Origin: Ferdinandcohnia sp036965165
Lineage (GTDB): Bacteria > Bacillota > Bacilli > Bacillales > Bacillaceae_L
DNA: 64,000 nucleotides
NCBI RefSeq assembly: GCF_036965165.1
Contig: NZ_JBALOX010000007.1
Location: 1-64,000, forward strand
Reading direction: 5' to 3'
Position 1 is the stretch's first letter; the number at the start of each line of letters is the position of its first letter. The notes under the pieces are model-generated. The model was not told where the DNA came from, did no database searches, and worked only from the letters and a program-made list of their open reading frames with translations. Made by a program: the position numbers and the translations under genes. Below are positions 1-8,421 of the stretch, one piece after another.

Positions 1-41
1 ATGTAGTATAATAATTCGAGTGAGGGGAGGATTTACGATAT

Positions 42-1151
42 ATGTCAGATAACGAATCGAAAAAAGATTTATATAAAAAGAATCTGCAAGAACGGCATAG
101 TGAAGCCAAAATGATCCGTAAAATTGTATTTATCGTATTTATCATAATACTAGTAGCTTTATCTGGAATAATCGGCGGAGGCTATTTATATATAAAATCA
201 GCGCTTGAGCCNNNNNNNNNNNNNNNNNNNNNNNNNNNTTCAACAACAGCAATTGCTCGAATTCTAGAGGAAAATAACGTTGTTAAGAATGCAAAGGTAT
301 TCCGTTACTACACAAAATTTAAGAATGAATCTGGTTTTCAGGCTGGAGAATATACATTTAATCAATCAATGGATTTTGATGAAATCATTGAAAATTTGAA
401 ATCCGGAATTCTAATGGGTGAACCTGAGTTTAAACTCGTGATTCCTGAAGGAAAACAACTTGAAGAAATTGCTACGATTATTGCTGAAAAAACAGGATAC
501 ACCCATGAGGAAGTCATAAATAAAATGGATGACACTGAGTATATTAGGGAGTTAATCAGCAGATATCCAGGCATTTTAACAGAAGAAATATTAAATAAGG
601 ATATTAAACATCCACTTGAAGGATATCTTTTCCCTGCTACCTATCCGTTTTACGAGAAAAAGCCTACCATTGAATCTATGGTTGAAACAATGCTAGAGCA
701 AACGGAGAAAGTCCTCGTAAAATATGCTGGACTTATGGAAGGGAATAAGTATATCGATTCAACTCATAAACTATTAACTATGGCTTCGTTAATAGAGGAA
801 GAAGCAACAGCACAAACAGACCGTGAGACCATTTCTAGCGTGTTTTATAATCGTTTAGATGCTGATATGCCACTCCAAACAGATCCGACAGTTCTTTATG
901 CATTAGGAGAACATAAGAGGCGAGTTCTATACGAGCATCTTGAAGTGAATTCACCGTATAACACATATAGAATAAAAGGGTTAACACCAGGACCGATTGC
1001 AAATGCTGGGGAAACATCGTTAGCAGCGGCACTAAATCCTGCTCAAACAGATTATTTCTACTTCCTAGCAGCACCATCAGGAGAAGTGTTTTACTCTACG
1101 ACTTTAGAAGAACATAATGCTAAAAAAGCACAATATATAACGAATCAATAA
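42..1151 (+). CDS. mltG: Endolytic murein transglycosylase MltG (YrrL)
   Basis: Membrane-anchored lytic transglycosylase that cuts nascent peptidoglycan glycan strands and so sets strand length. A single N-terminal membrane segment spans about residues 26-52 and is followed by the extracytoplasmic YceG-like domain. The motif ASLIEEEA near residue 252 carries the expected catalytic Glu (the counterpart of Glu218 in Escherichia coli MltG). A run of N at 212-238 hides about nine residues just after the membrane segment; the frame is kept across it, but the true gap length is unknown. A GGGGAGGA ribosome binding site lies before the ATG, and a TATAAT-like hexamer at 7-12 suggests a promoter whose -35 is outside the window. 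It heads the same neighbourhood as yrrL in B. subtilis. Confidence 0.93.
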   Translation: MSDNESKKDLYKKNLQERHSEAKMIRKIVFIVFIIILVALSGIIGGGYLYIKSALEXXXXXXXXXXSTTAIARILEENNVVKNAKVFRYYTKFKNESGFQAGEYTFNQSMDFDEIIENLKSGILMGEPEFKLVIPEGKQLEEIATIIAEKTGYTHEEVINKMDDTEYIRELISRYPGILTEEILNKDIKHPLEGYLFPATYPFYEKKPTIESMVETMLEQTEKVLVKYAGLMEGNKYIDSTHKLLTMASLIEEEATAQTDRETISSVFYNRLDADMPLQTDPTVLYALGEHKRRVLYEHLEVNSPYNTYRIKGLTPGPIANAGETSLAAALNPAQTDYFYFLAAPSGEVFYSTTLEEHNAKKAQYITNQ

Positions 1152-1166
1152 CTCGACATGTTTCCA

Positions 1167-1194
1167 GGGAACCCAATATGGCGTTCCCTTTTCC
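1167..1194 (+). terminator. Rho-independent terminator after mltG
   Basis: The stem GGGAAC/GTTCCC, extended by CCA/TGG around a short loop, is followed by TTTTCCTTT. It separates mltG from trmR. Confidence 0.7.
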
Positions 1195-1288
1195 TTTGTG
1201 GTAAAATAAAGCGTGAAAAATTATCATAATAAAATAAAATGACTATGTTTTTAACCAATACCACCATATTGAAATGGAGGTTTTTTTC

Positions 1289-1939
1289 TTGTTATCAAGT
1301 AAAATAACCCAGTATTTAGAAGGTCTACTTCCAAAAAGAGACGAAATCATCGAAGATATTGAACATTATGCTAAAGAAAACAATGTACCAATTATGGAAC
1401 TAGTCGGCATTGAAACGATGCTTCAAATACTACGAATATCTCAGCCAAATCAAATTCTTGAAATTGGAACAGCGATTGGCTATTCTGCTATTCGCATGGC
1501 GAAGGCACTTCCGGGAACAAAAATTGTAACACTTGAGAGGGACGAAGAACGATATGAAAAATCCCTGGAAAACATTGAACGTACAGGGACAGGCTCTCAA
1601 ATTGAAGTGATTTTTGGGGATGCCCTTGAGGTTGCGGATGAAGTGAAAAAACACGGTGAATTTGACTGTATTTTTATTGATGCAGCAAAAGGCCAATATC
1701 GACATTTTTTTGACATCTATGAAAAATGCCTTTCAAAGGATGGCTTAATTGTAACTGATAATGTACTATTTAAAGGGCTTGTGGCTGAGGAAGAAATCGA
1801 GAATAAAAGAATCCGAAATCTCGTAACAAAAATTAAGTCATTTAATGAATGGCTCCTCTCACACCCAGAGTACCAAACGACCATCTTACCAGTAGGGGAT
1901 GGGGTTGCATTAAGTAAAAGAAGAGGTGTTAAGGAATGA
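1289..1939 (+). CDS. trmR: tRNA 5-hydroxyuridine methyltransferase TrmR (YrrM), O-methyltransferase family 3
   Basis: SAM-dependent methyltransferase of 216 residues. In B. subtilis the orthologue methylates 5-hydroxyuridine at tRNA position 34 to give 5-methoxyuridine. Motif I (ILEIGTAIGYSAIRMA) and the acidic post-II motif (DCIFIDAAKGQY) place it in the class I O-methyltransferase family. An ATG at 1274 is in frame, but it is part of the ribosome binding site itself (ATGGAGG). The TTG at 1289 sits 8 bases after GGAGG and gives the family's usual N terminus, so TTG is preferred. The stop overlaps the start of trhP1 by 4 bases. The two following genes make the hydroxyuridine substrate, which supports the assignment. 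Confidence 0.88.
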   Translation: MLSSKITQYLEGLLPKRDEIIEDIEHYAKENNVPIMELVGIETMLQILRISQPNQILEIGTAIGYSAIRMAKALPGTKIVTLERDEERYEKSLENIERTGTGSQIEVIFGDALEVADEVKKHGEFDCIFIDAAKGQYRHFFDIYEKCLSKDGLIVTDNVLFKGLVAEEEIENKRIRNLVTKIKSFNEWLLSHPEYQTTILPVGDGVALSKRRGVKE

Positions 1940-2865
1940 AGAAACCAGAGCTTCTGGTCACGCCTACATGTGTAGAAGATATTGAACCATTGATCAATGC
2001 TGGAGCAACAGCATTTATTATAGGTGAACAGCGATACGGGTTACGACTTGCTGGGGAATTTAATCGTGAAAAAATTGTTCAAGCGGTAAAAATTGCCCAT
2101 GCTCATGATGTAAAAATATATGTAGCAATGAATGCCCTATTCCATAATGAAAAAGTCGGTGGGTTAGCAGACTATGTTGCATTTTTACAGGAAAGTAAGG
2201 TAGATGCAATTGTGTTTGGAGATCCTGCCGTATTGATGACTGTCCGTGAGGTTGCACCAGAAATGAAGCTTCACTGGAATACTGAAACAACTGCGACGAA
2301 CTGGTATACATGTAATTACTGGGGAAGAAAAGGTGCAAAGCGTGCAGTTCTTGCCCGTGAATTAAATATGGATGCGATTGTCGAAATCAAGGAAAATGCA
2401 GAGGTTGAAATTGAGGTTCAAGTTCATGGCATGATGTGCATGTTCCAATCAAAGCGTTCACTAGTTGGAAACTATTTCGAGTATCAAGGTGAAGTAATGG
2501 AAATCGCAACCCGTAAAAAAGAAAAAGATATGTTTTTATTTGATAAAGAGCGCGACAACAAATACCCGATTTTTGAAGATGAAAATGGCACACATATCAT
2601 GAGTCCAAATGATGTTTGTATTATTGATGAATTGGAAGAAATGATTGGTGCTGGAGTTGACAGCTTTAAGATCGAAGGGATTTTAAAATCTACCGATTAC
2701 CTTCTTGAGGTAACGAAAATCTATCGAAAAGCAATCGACTTATGTGTGGAAAATCGCGACAAGTATGAAGACGCCAAGGATGACTTATTAGAGCAGCTTG
2801 AAGAACTTCAACCAATCAATCGTCCACTAGACACAGGTTTCTACTTTAAAGAAACGGTTTACTGA
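1936..2865 (+). CDS. trhP1: U32 family protein TrhP1 (YrrN), tRNA hydroxylation
   Basis: Member of the peptidase U32 family (309 residues). In B. subtilis the YrrN/YrrO pair is required for prephenate-dependent tRNA U34 hydroxylation rather than proteolysis. The U32 core is visible (VHGMMCMFQSKRSLVGNYF, then a PNDVCIIDELEEMIGAGVDSFKIEG segment), but the second cysteine-rich cluster found in the neighbouring paralogue is missing. It is therefore likely the accessory partner. It overlaps trmR by 4 bases (ATGA), indicating translational coupling. A family A repeat follows the stop codon directly. Confidence 0.87.
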   Translation: MKKPELLVTPTCVEDIEPLINAGATAFIIGEQRYGLRLAGEFNREKIVQAVKIAHAHDVKIYVAMNALFHNEKVGGLADYVAFLQESKVDAIVFGDPAVLMTVREVAPEMKLHWNTETTATNWYTCNYWGRKGAKRAVLARELNMDAIVEIKENAEVEIEVQVHGMMCMFQSKRSLVGNYFEYQGEVMEIATRKKEKDMFLFDKERDNKYPIFEDENGTHIMSPNDVCIIDELEEMIGAGVDSFKIEGILKSTDYLLEVTKIYRKAIDLCVENRDKYEDAKDDLLEQLEELQPINRPLDTGFYFKETVY

Positions 2866-2867
2866 TT

Positions 2868-3010
2868 AACTTTATTCAGTAGGGTAAAACCCCGACTGAA
2901 TAAAGTTAAAGCCTCCGGCGGATGCCACAGATTTTCAAAGGAAACTTTTCGAGCAGGCTCGAAAAAATCTGGGCGCAAATACGCCAAGGCGCATTTGATC
3001 AAAGAGGAGG
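2868..3010 (+). repeat. Family A structured intergenic element, copy A1 (short form)
   Basis: A perfect 13-bp hairpin (arms 2868-2880 and 2895-2907) is followed by GCCTCCGGCGGATGCCACAG. Next come a TTTTCGAGC/GCTCGAAAA hairpin flanked by the complementary AGATTTT and AAAATCT, and a CAAATACGCC/GGCGCATTTG hairpin. The copy ends at GAGGAGG, the ribosome binding site of trhP2. CCTCC at 2912-2916 is complementary to that site. Five related copies lie elsewhere in the window, all in this orientation. Confidence 0.85.
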
Positions 3011-3017
3011 AATAGGC

Positions 3018-4295
3018 ATGTCAACAGCGGTTATAAGAGAACCGATTTCAAAAATTGTAGACGGCAAGCGTGTAATTGTCAAAAAGCCAGAGCTACTTGC
3101 ACCTGCAGGTAATCTTGAAAAATTAAAAATTGCTGTTCACTATGGTGCAGATGCTGTTTTTATAGGTGGTCAAGAATATGGCCTGCGTTCAAACGCTGAT
3201 AATTTTACACTAGAAGAAATCGCCGAAGGTGTGGACTTTGCAAACAAATATGGTGCAAAAATCTATGTCACTACAAATATATTTGCCCATAATGAAAACA
3301 TTGATGGGCTAGATGAATACTTAATAGGGCTCGAAAAAGCTGGAGTATCAGGTATCATTGTAGCAGATCCGCTTATTATTGAAACGTGTAAACGTGTTGC
3401 TCCAAAAATAGAAGTACACTTAAGCACACAGCAATCCCTATCCAACTGGAAGGCTGTTCAATTCTGGAAGGAAGAAGGGCTAGAACGTGTCGTACTAGCG
3501 CGTGAAACGAGTGCTGAAGAGATTAAAGAAATGAAAGAAAAAGTCGACATTGAAATCGAAACATTCGTCCATGGTGCGATGTGTATTGCTTATTCTGGTC
3601 GTTGTACATTAAGTAATCATATGACAGCTCGCGATTCCAACCGTGGTGGCTGTTGCCAATCATGTAGATGGGATTACGATCTATTCAAACGGGATGAAGA
3701 TGATAATGAAGTAGCTCTATTTGGTGAAAAGGACGCTCCATTTGCGATGAGTCCAAAAGACTTAAAACTGATCGAATCGATTCCACGCATGATTGAATTG
3801 GGAATTGACAGTTTAAAAATTGAAGGAAGAATGAAGTCGATACATTATATAGCAACGGTAGTAAGTGTTTATCGAAAAGTTATTGATGCATATAGTGCTG
3901 ATCCAGATAATTTTGTAATCGATGAAGAGTGGCTTAAAGAGCTTGATAAATGTGCGAATCGTGATACCGCACCTGCCTTCTTTGAAGGGGTACCTGGTGT
4001 AAATGAGCAAATGTATGGTACACATAGCAAAAAAACAACTTATGATTTTGCTGGTCTAGTGTTAGACTATGAGAAGGAATCAGGAATTGTAACATTACAG
4101 CAGCGAAATTATTTTAAAAAGGGAGACCAGGTTGAATTTTTCGGCCCTGAAATTGACAACTTTACACAAACAGTTGAGGCAATTTGGGATAAGGACGGAA
4201 TAGAGATAGATGCTGCAAAACATCCATTGCAAATTGTTTCGTTTAAAGTAGACAAGCCTGTTTATCCGAACAACATGATGCGAAAGGGGAAGTAA
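3018..4295 (+). CDS. trhP2: U32 family protein TrhP2 (YrrO), tRNA 5-hydroxyuridine synthesis
   Basis: Catalytic-type U32 protein (425 residues), the likely partner of TrhP1 in tRNA U34 hydroxylation. The U32 signature VHGAMCIAYSGRC is followed by RGGCCQSCRW; the clustered cysteines fit the iron-sulfur site proposed for this family. The reading frame is open upstream to an ATG at 2922, but those 32 extra codons lie inside repeat A1. The ATG at 3018, 7 bases after GAGGAGG, gives the conserved N terminus and is chosen. The stop is one base from the udk start, so the two are very probably co-transcribed. Confidence 0.88.
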   Translation: MSTAVIREPISKIVDGKRVIVKKPELLAPAGNLEKLKIAVHYGADAVFIGGQEYGLRSNADNFTLEEIAEGVDFANKYGAKIYVTTNIFAHNENIDGLDEYLIGLEKAGVSGIIVADPLIIETCKRVAPKIEVHLSTQQSLSNWKAVQFWKEEGLERVVLARETSAEEIKEMKEKVDIEIETFVHGAMCIAYSGRCTLSNHMTARDSNRGGCCQSCRWDYDLFKRDEDDNEVALFGEKDAPFAMSPKDLKLIESIPRMIELGIDSLKIEGRMKSIHYIATVVSVYRKVIDAYSADPDNFVIDEEWLKELDKCANRDTAPAFFEGVPGVNEQMYGTHSKKTTYDFAGLVLDYEKESGIVTLQQRNYFKKGDQVEFFGPEIDNFTQTVEAIWDKDGIEIDAAKHPLQIVSFKVDKPVYPNNMMRKGK

Positions 4296-4296
4296 G

Positions 4297-4932
4297 ATGA
4301 GCAGAAAGCCAATCGTCATTGGTATTGCTGGGGGCTCAGGATCTGGTAAAACAAGCGTAACTAAAGCCATTTATGAGCATTTTAGAGGCCACTCAATTTT
4401 AATGATTGCCCAAGACTCCTATTATAAAAATCAAAGCCATATGCCTTTTGAAGAAAGATTAAATACAAATTATGATCATCCTCTAGCTTTTGATAATGAT
4501 TTACTCATTGAGCATATTAAAAATCTTCTTGACTATAAAGGTATAAGTAAGCCGGTTTATGACTATAAATTTCATACAAGGTCCTCTGAAGTGATTCATG
4601 TTGAACCAAAAGATGTTATTATTTTAGAGGGAATTCTCGTTCTTGAGGATGAACGACTTCGTGATTTAATGGATATTAAGCTATTTGTTGACACAGATGC
4701 GGATATCAGAATCATCCGAAGAATGTTGCGTGACATTAAGGACCGTGGCCGTACGTTGGATTCTGTTATCGAGCAATATGAAACGGTGGTTCGTCCAATG
4801 CATAATCAATTCTGTGAACCAACGAAGCGATATGCGGACATCATCATCCCTGAAGGTGGACAAAATCACGTTGCAATTGACTTAATGGTAACAAAAATTC
4901 AAACAATTCTTGAACAAAACGTCATTTTGTAA
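4297..4932 (+). CDS. udk: Uridine kinase
   Basis: Cytoplasmic uridine/cytidine kinase of 211 residues that phosphorylates uridine or cytidine to UMP or CMP in pyrimidine salvage. The P-loop GGSGSGKTS is at residues 10-18, and the uridine kinase signature continues through QDSYYKNQSHMPFEER and the acidic NYDHPLAFD segment. Length is normal for the family. The start lies one base after the trhP2 stop. A pyrimidine salvage partner, cdd, is encoded about 57 kb downstream in this window. Confidence 0.95.
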   Translation: MSRKPIVIGIAGGSGSGKTSVTKAIYEHFRGHSILMIAQDSYYKNQSHMPFEERLNTNYDHPLAFDNDLLIEHIKNLLDYKGISKPVYDYKFHTRSSEVIHVEPKDVIILEGILVLEDERLRDLMDIKLFVDTDADIRIIRRMLRDIKDRGRTLDSVIEQYETVVRPMHNQFCEPTKRYADIIIPEGGQNHVAIDLMVTKIQTILEQNVIL

Positions 4933-4976
4933 TAACATAACAGAGAAAAAGGTGTTATGATAGTACAAACTATAAA

Positions 4977-5013
4977 GGAAAGGAATGGTAGAAATTCCCT
5001 ATCATTCCTTTCC
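4977..5013 (+). promoter_or_regulatory. Long hairpin in the udk-greA interval
   Basis: A 15-base arm (4977-4991) pairs with 4999-5013 around a 7-base loop, with one mismatch. No T tract follows, so it does not look like a simple terminator. It lies about 90 bases upstream of greA, probably in its leader. Confidence 0.5.
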
Positions 5014-5104
5014 CACTATACAAAAAAGATTTCGTACTACATACTTATAAAGATTTTCAAACAATCACAGGGGGATTGTAACGACTACAAGGAGTGAAGG
5101 GATT

Positions 5105-5578
5105 ATGGTAGAGAAAGTATTTCCAATGACAGCAGAGGGAAAGCAAAAATTAGAGCAGGAATTAGAACAATTAAAAACGGTTAAGCGTAAAGAAGTTGTA
5201 GAACGTATTAAAATTGCAAGAAGCTTTGGAGATCTTTCGGAGAACTCTGAGTATGATTCAGCAAAGGATGAACAAGCATTTGTTGAAGGACGTATTACAA
5301 CAATTGAAAATATGATTCGAAATGCTAAAATTATTGAAGAGGATGCTGACAGCGCCGGTAAGGTTTCCTTGGGTAAATCAGTAACCTTCATTGAACTTCC
5401 GAATGGTGAGGAAGAAACGTATACCATTGTTGGAAGTGCTGAAGCGGATCCATTTGAAGGGAAAATTTCAAATGACTCTCCAATTGCAAAAAGCCTGATT
5501 GGAAAACATGTTGGGGACAAAGTAACCGTACAAACTCCAGGTGGAGATATGCATGTTGAAATTACAAAAATTGACTAG
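5105..5578 (+). CDS. greA: Transcription elongation factor GreA
   Basis: Cleavage-stimulating factor (157 residues) that rescues backtracked RNA polymerase. The N-terminal part is the expected coiled coil (KQKLEQELEQLKTVKRKEVVERI), with the conserved GDLSENSEYDSAKDEQ segment at its tip. The C-terminal FKBP-like domain includes VTFIELPNGEEETYTIVG and the ending GDKVTVQTPGGDMHVEI. An AGGAGTGAAGGG ribosome binding region precedes the ATG. A terminator follows, and pbpI begins immediately after it. Confidence 0.96.
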   Translation: MVEKVFPMTAEGKQKLEQELEQLKTVKRKEVVERIKIARSFGDLSENSEYDSAKDEQAFVEGRITTIENMIRNAKIIEEDADSAGKVSLGKSVTFIELPNGEEETYTIVGSAEADPFEGKISNDSPIAKSLIGKHVGDKVTVQTPGGDMHVEITKID

Positions 5579-5632
5579 TATTGTCAATTTTACTCAGGAT
5601 TTTGATAGACCTCTTTAGGTATAAATAGTATG

Positions 5633-5666
5633 ACACCTCGTCCAAACTGTTGACGAGGTGTTTTTT
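5633..5666 (+). terminator. Terminator between greA and pbpI, containing the pbpI ribosome binding site
   Basis: ACACCTCGTC (5633-5642) pairs with GACGAGGTGT (5652-5661) and is followed by six T. The right arm contains GAGGTG, the only ribosome binding site near the pbpI ATG at 5669. Confidence 0.85.
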
Positions 5667-5668
5667 CT

Positions 5669-7444
5669 ATGGTAATCAAAAAACGTGCAATTATTATCTT
5701 AGTCGTGATTCTTTTAACATTAACGGGGTTAATCGGCAGACTTATGCAATTGCAACTTGTAAGTACTGAGACATTTACTAATCGAGATATAAATTTAATT
5801 GAAGCAAGTGTTTCTCAACGAACGCAAGAATTGGTCATTGACCAAGGACGTGGACGATTTATCGACCGCAATAAAAAGGCATTAACACATGAATACTATC
5901 CAACACTTGTTTTGTTTCCTTTTTTAAAAAACATTGACTGGCCAGCCGAGGACGTAGCTGAGATCGTAAATATTTCCGCAACAACCTTAAAGGATGAAAT
6001 TCAGGAAGCAAAAAAACCTGTAATCGTTGGTGGAGATAGACCCATAGAATTAACAGAATCGCAGATGAACAAAATTAACAATCTAAAAATTCCGGGGGTA
6101 TTTGCTGTTCATCGTCAATATGAGCTTGATAGTGACATTGCTGAACATTTAATTGGCCTAATCCGTGAAAATAAGGATTTATTCGAGGAACGCTATCCTG
6201 AGAAAACATATTTACCGCGGAATACGAAACTCGGAATTACTGGTTTGCAATCTACGTTTGATGAATTCCTACTGCCGGAAGGAGAGGCGAAGCTTCTATA
6301 TCATGTAGCAGGAGATGGAGGACCTTTATTCGGCATTGATGTAAAGTACACGGCGCCAGCAAATCCTTATTACCCTGTTGCCATTCAAACGACCTTGGAT
6401 AAAGAACTTCAGCTTTTGGCAGAAAGGGTTATTGAAAAAAATAATTTGAAAAAAGGCGGAATTGTTCTTCTTGATGTAGAATCGAACGATTTACTCGCAA
6501 TGGTTAGTAAACCTGATATTAATTCATCAAATCCATTTGAAGATGGCACAGCCCAAAATCAAATGATCATGCCACAGTTTCCTGGTTCCGTTTTTAAGAC
6601 TGTAATTGCTGCAGCAGCGATTGAACATCAGCAAGTATCCAATGACAGAATGTTCAATTGTGATCAAGATTTGTATGGAGAAGGACCAGCTGAATATCCA
6701 CATGGTATGCTTAGTTTCCAGAATAGCTTTGCGAAAAGCTGTAATTACACGTTTGCTGCCATTGCGCAGGAATTGATACAAAAGGACCAAAATGTAATTG
6801 AACAGTATTCCGAAATGCTTGGTTTGCTTGGACCTGTTGGCTGGAATGGTGATGTATTTCGTTTTCAAGATTTCAAGCAGCTCCCAAATGAATATAATGG
6901 ACGAATCTGGACGGATGAAAAGGATAAACATGTAGCAAAAGCGATTGCGCAAACTGCGATTGGGCAAAAGGATGTTAGGGTTACCCCATTAGGTATAGCC
7001 AATATGATGTCTACCATTGCACGTGGAGGTTCAAAAAAAGAAGTTCGAACGGTAAGTGATGTATTATATAAAAATGGTACAACCTTATTTTCTTTTTCAA
7101 AACAGGATATGGAAGGAGCCAAGATTGCGCCATATACAGCAAGCCGGCTCCAGGAATTGCTTCGAGGAGTTGTTACAACTGGCACAGGACAGCGTTTTGC
7201 CGATCTCCCATATAAAGTGGCCGGTAAATCCGGAACAGCTGAAACTGGAAAAAAACAAGGTGAGGTTGGGCTTGTTAACAAATGGTTTGCGGGATATTTT
7301 CCATTTGAAAATCCGAAATACGCTCTTGTAGTAGTTGACTTAGAGCAACCAGGCTCTGAGTCTGTAGCGAATACAGTCTTTTATGATATTGTTCAAGGTA
7401 TATATCAAATCGAACAGGAAAAAGGTACCAAAACCGACGACTAA
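5669..7444 (+). CDS. pbpI: Class B penicillin-binding protein PbpI (YrrR, PBP4b)
   Basis: Peptidoglycan transpeptidase of 591 residues, anchored by one N-terminal membrane segment (residues 5-24). A PBP dimerisation domain is followed by the transpeptidase domain, whose three active-site motifs are visible: SVFK (after MPQFPG), SCN (in AKSCNYTF) and KSG (in VAGKSGTAE). Its place between greA and yrrS matches B. subtilis yrrR. The ribosome binding site lies in the right arm of the preceding terminator, so translation may depend on whether that hairpin forms. No convincing promoter was found in the 90-base gap from greA. Confidence 0.9.
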   Translation: MVIKKRAIIILVVILLTLTGLIGRLMQLQLVSTETFTNRDINLIEASVSQRTQELVIDQGRGRFIDRNKKALTHEYYPTLVLFPFLKNIDWPAEDVAEIVNISATTLKDEIQEAKKPVIVGGDRPIELTESQMNKINNLKIPGVFAVHRQYELDSDIAEHLIGLIRENKDLFEERYPEKTYLPRNTKLGITGLQSTFDEFLLPEGEAKLLYHVAGDGGPLFGIDVKYTAPANPYYPVAIQTTLDKELQLLAERVIEKNNLKKGGIVLLDVESNDLLAMVSKPDINSSNPFEDGTAQNQMIMPQFPGSVFKTVIAAAAIEHQQVSNDRMFNCDQDLYGEGPAEYPHGMLSFQNSFAKSCNYTFAAIAQELIQKDQNVIEQYSEMLGLLGPVGWNGDVFRFQDFKQLPNEYNGRIWTDEKDKHVAKAIAQTAIGQKDVRVTPLGIANMMSTIARGGSKKEVRTVSDVLYKNGTTLFSFSKQDMEGAKIAPYTASRLQELLRGVVTTGTGQRFADLPYKVAGKSGTAETGKKQGEVGLVNKWFAGYFPFENPKYALVVVDLEQPGSESVANTVFYDIVQGIYQIEQEKGTKTDD

Positions 7445-7533
7445 TGAAGAAATAGCTTCAACCTTTCGCTCACACATGCTAGAATAAGAAGATAGTTGAT
7501 TGAGTAATAGTCGTTTTTAGGAGGTACTAAAAA

Positions 7534-8271
7534 ATGGGGTATGATTTAGACAAACTATATGATGGACCTCGATCGGAAAGAAGAGCGAAACGAAAAAAGG
7601 TAAATCGAATTTTAAATGTTTTAATTGTCTTAGTAGTTGTTTTGATTGTCTTTTTTGGTGGAAAGCTCATTTTTGGAGACAAAAATGTAGATGAATCTGT
7701 GTCTTCAAAGCAAACAAACCAACCGGCAGGCAATGAGGGAAAAGCTGCTGCAGATGATTCAAAGGACAAAGAAAAGAAAAAAGAAGAAACCTCAGATAAA
7801 CAAGAAAATGAAAATACAGAACAAAAAGCTGATGAAGAAAATCAGGAAGATCAAAAAACTTCAGAATCCGATGAATCTGCTGTTGTTACAGAAGGTGACC
7901 CGGGATCAAATATTATAAAAACAGTTGAGAATCCTGCATGGAAGCCAATTGGTACTGCTCAGGCAGAACCGCATAGTGTTAATTATACGGAAAACTCCGT
8001 TGATCGAAATGAAATGGAAATGGCCGCGAGCTATGCGACTGGTTTTGATCGATCAGATATGATTGTTTGGTGGCTGGCAAGAAATGGCGAAAATTCCATT
8101 ACTGCAACAGTTTCATCAAAAACAACAAAACAAGTACACAAAGTTTATTTAGATTGGGTTCCAGGTGAAGGCTGGAGACCAACAAAAGTTGAAGAATTAA
8201 AAGAAAATGATAGTCAAACATATAAAAATTATAACAATTCACAACCAGATGAAAATGAAGATAATGATTAA
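7534..8271 (+). CDS. yrrS: YrrS family membrane protein (DUF1510)
   Basis: Protein of 245 residues, function unknown. A basic N terminus (RRAKRKK) precedes one membrane segment (about residues 26-46). Next comes a long charged, low-complexity stretch rich in Lys, Glu and Gln (about 55-115), then a compact C-terminal domain (about 125-235). This is the usual YrrS arrangement, with the C-terminal domain outside the membrane. The ribosome binding site is TTAGGAGG. The conserved position after pbpI suggests a link to cell-wall synthesis, but that is inference from context. Confidence 0.85.
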   Translation: MGYDLDKLYDGPRSERRAKRKKVNRILNVLIVLVVVLIVFFGGKLIFGDKNVDESVSSKQTNQPAGNEGKAAADDSKDKEKKKEETSDKQENENTEQKADEENQEDQKTSESDESAVVTEGDPGSNIIKTVENPAWKPIGTAQAEPHSVNYTENSVDRNEMEMAASYATGFDRSDMIVWWLARNGENSITATVSSKTTKQVHKVYLDWVPGEGWRPTKVEELKENDSQTYKNYNNSQPDENEDND

Positions 8272-8276
8272 ATGAG

Positions 8277-8300
8277 GCGCAGGAGATCCTGCGCTTTTTT
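8277..8300 (+). terminator. Terminator after yrrS
   Basis: GCGCAGGA/TCCTGCGC with a two-base GA spacer is followed by six T. It closes the first gene block before the yrrT operon. Confidence 0.85.
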
Positions 8301-8421
8301 GTATCTATTATTGAAGGTGATGATTGAAAAAATTAAATGAATATGTTAAATTTAGAACAGTTCATTTTTAAATTCATAGTATACTGATAGGAATAATATA
8401 TAATAGTGGAGGGTGAGTAAA

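Noticed and set aside
5065..5520. 151-codon minus-strand ORF opposite greA
   Set aside because: It mirrors greA codon periodicity and has no ribosome binding site. The Ser/Phe-rich translation is typical of an antisense shadow frame.
6865..7281. 138-codon minus-strand ORF opposite pbpI
   Set aside because: It is antisense to the transpeptidase domain, with no start signals and no recognisable sequence.
7691..7918. Lys-rich 75-codon ORF
   Set aside because: It is a second frame of the low-complexity AAA/GAA-rich part of yrrS, with no ribosome binding site.
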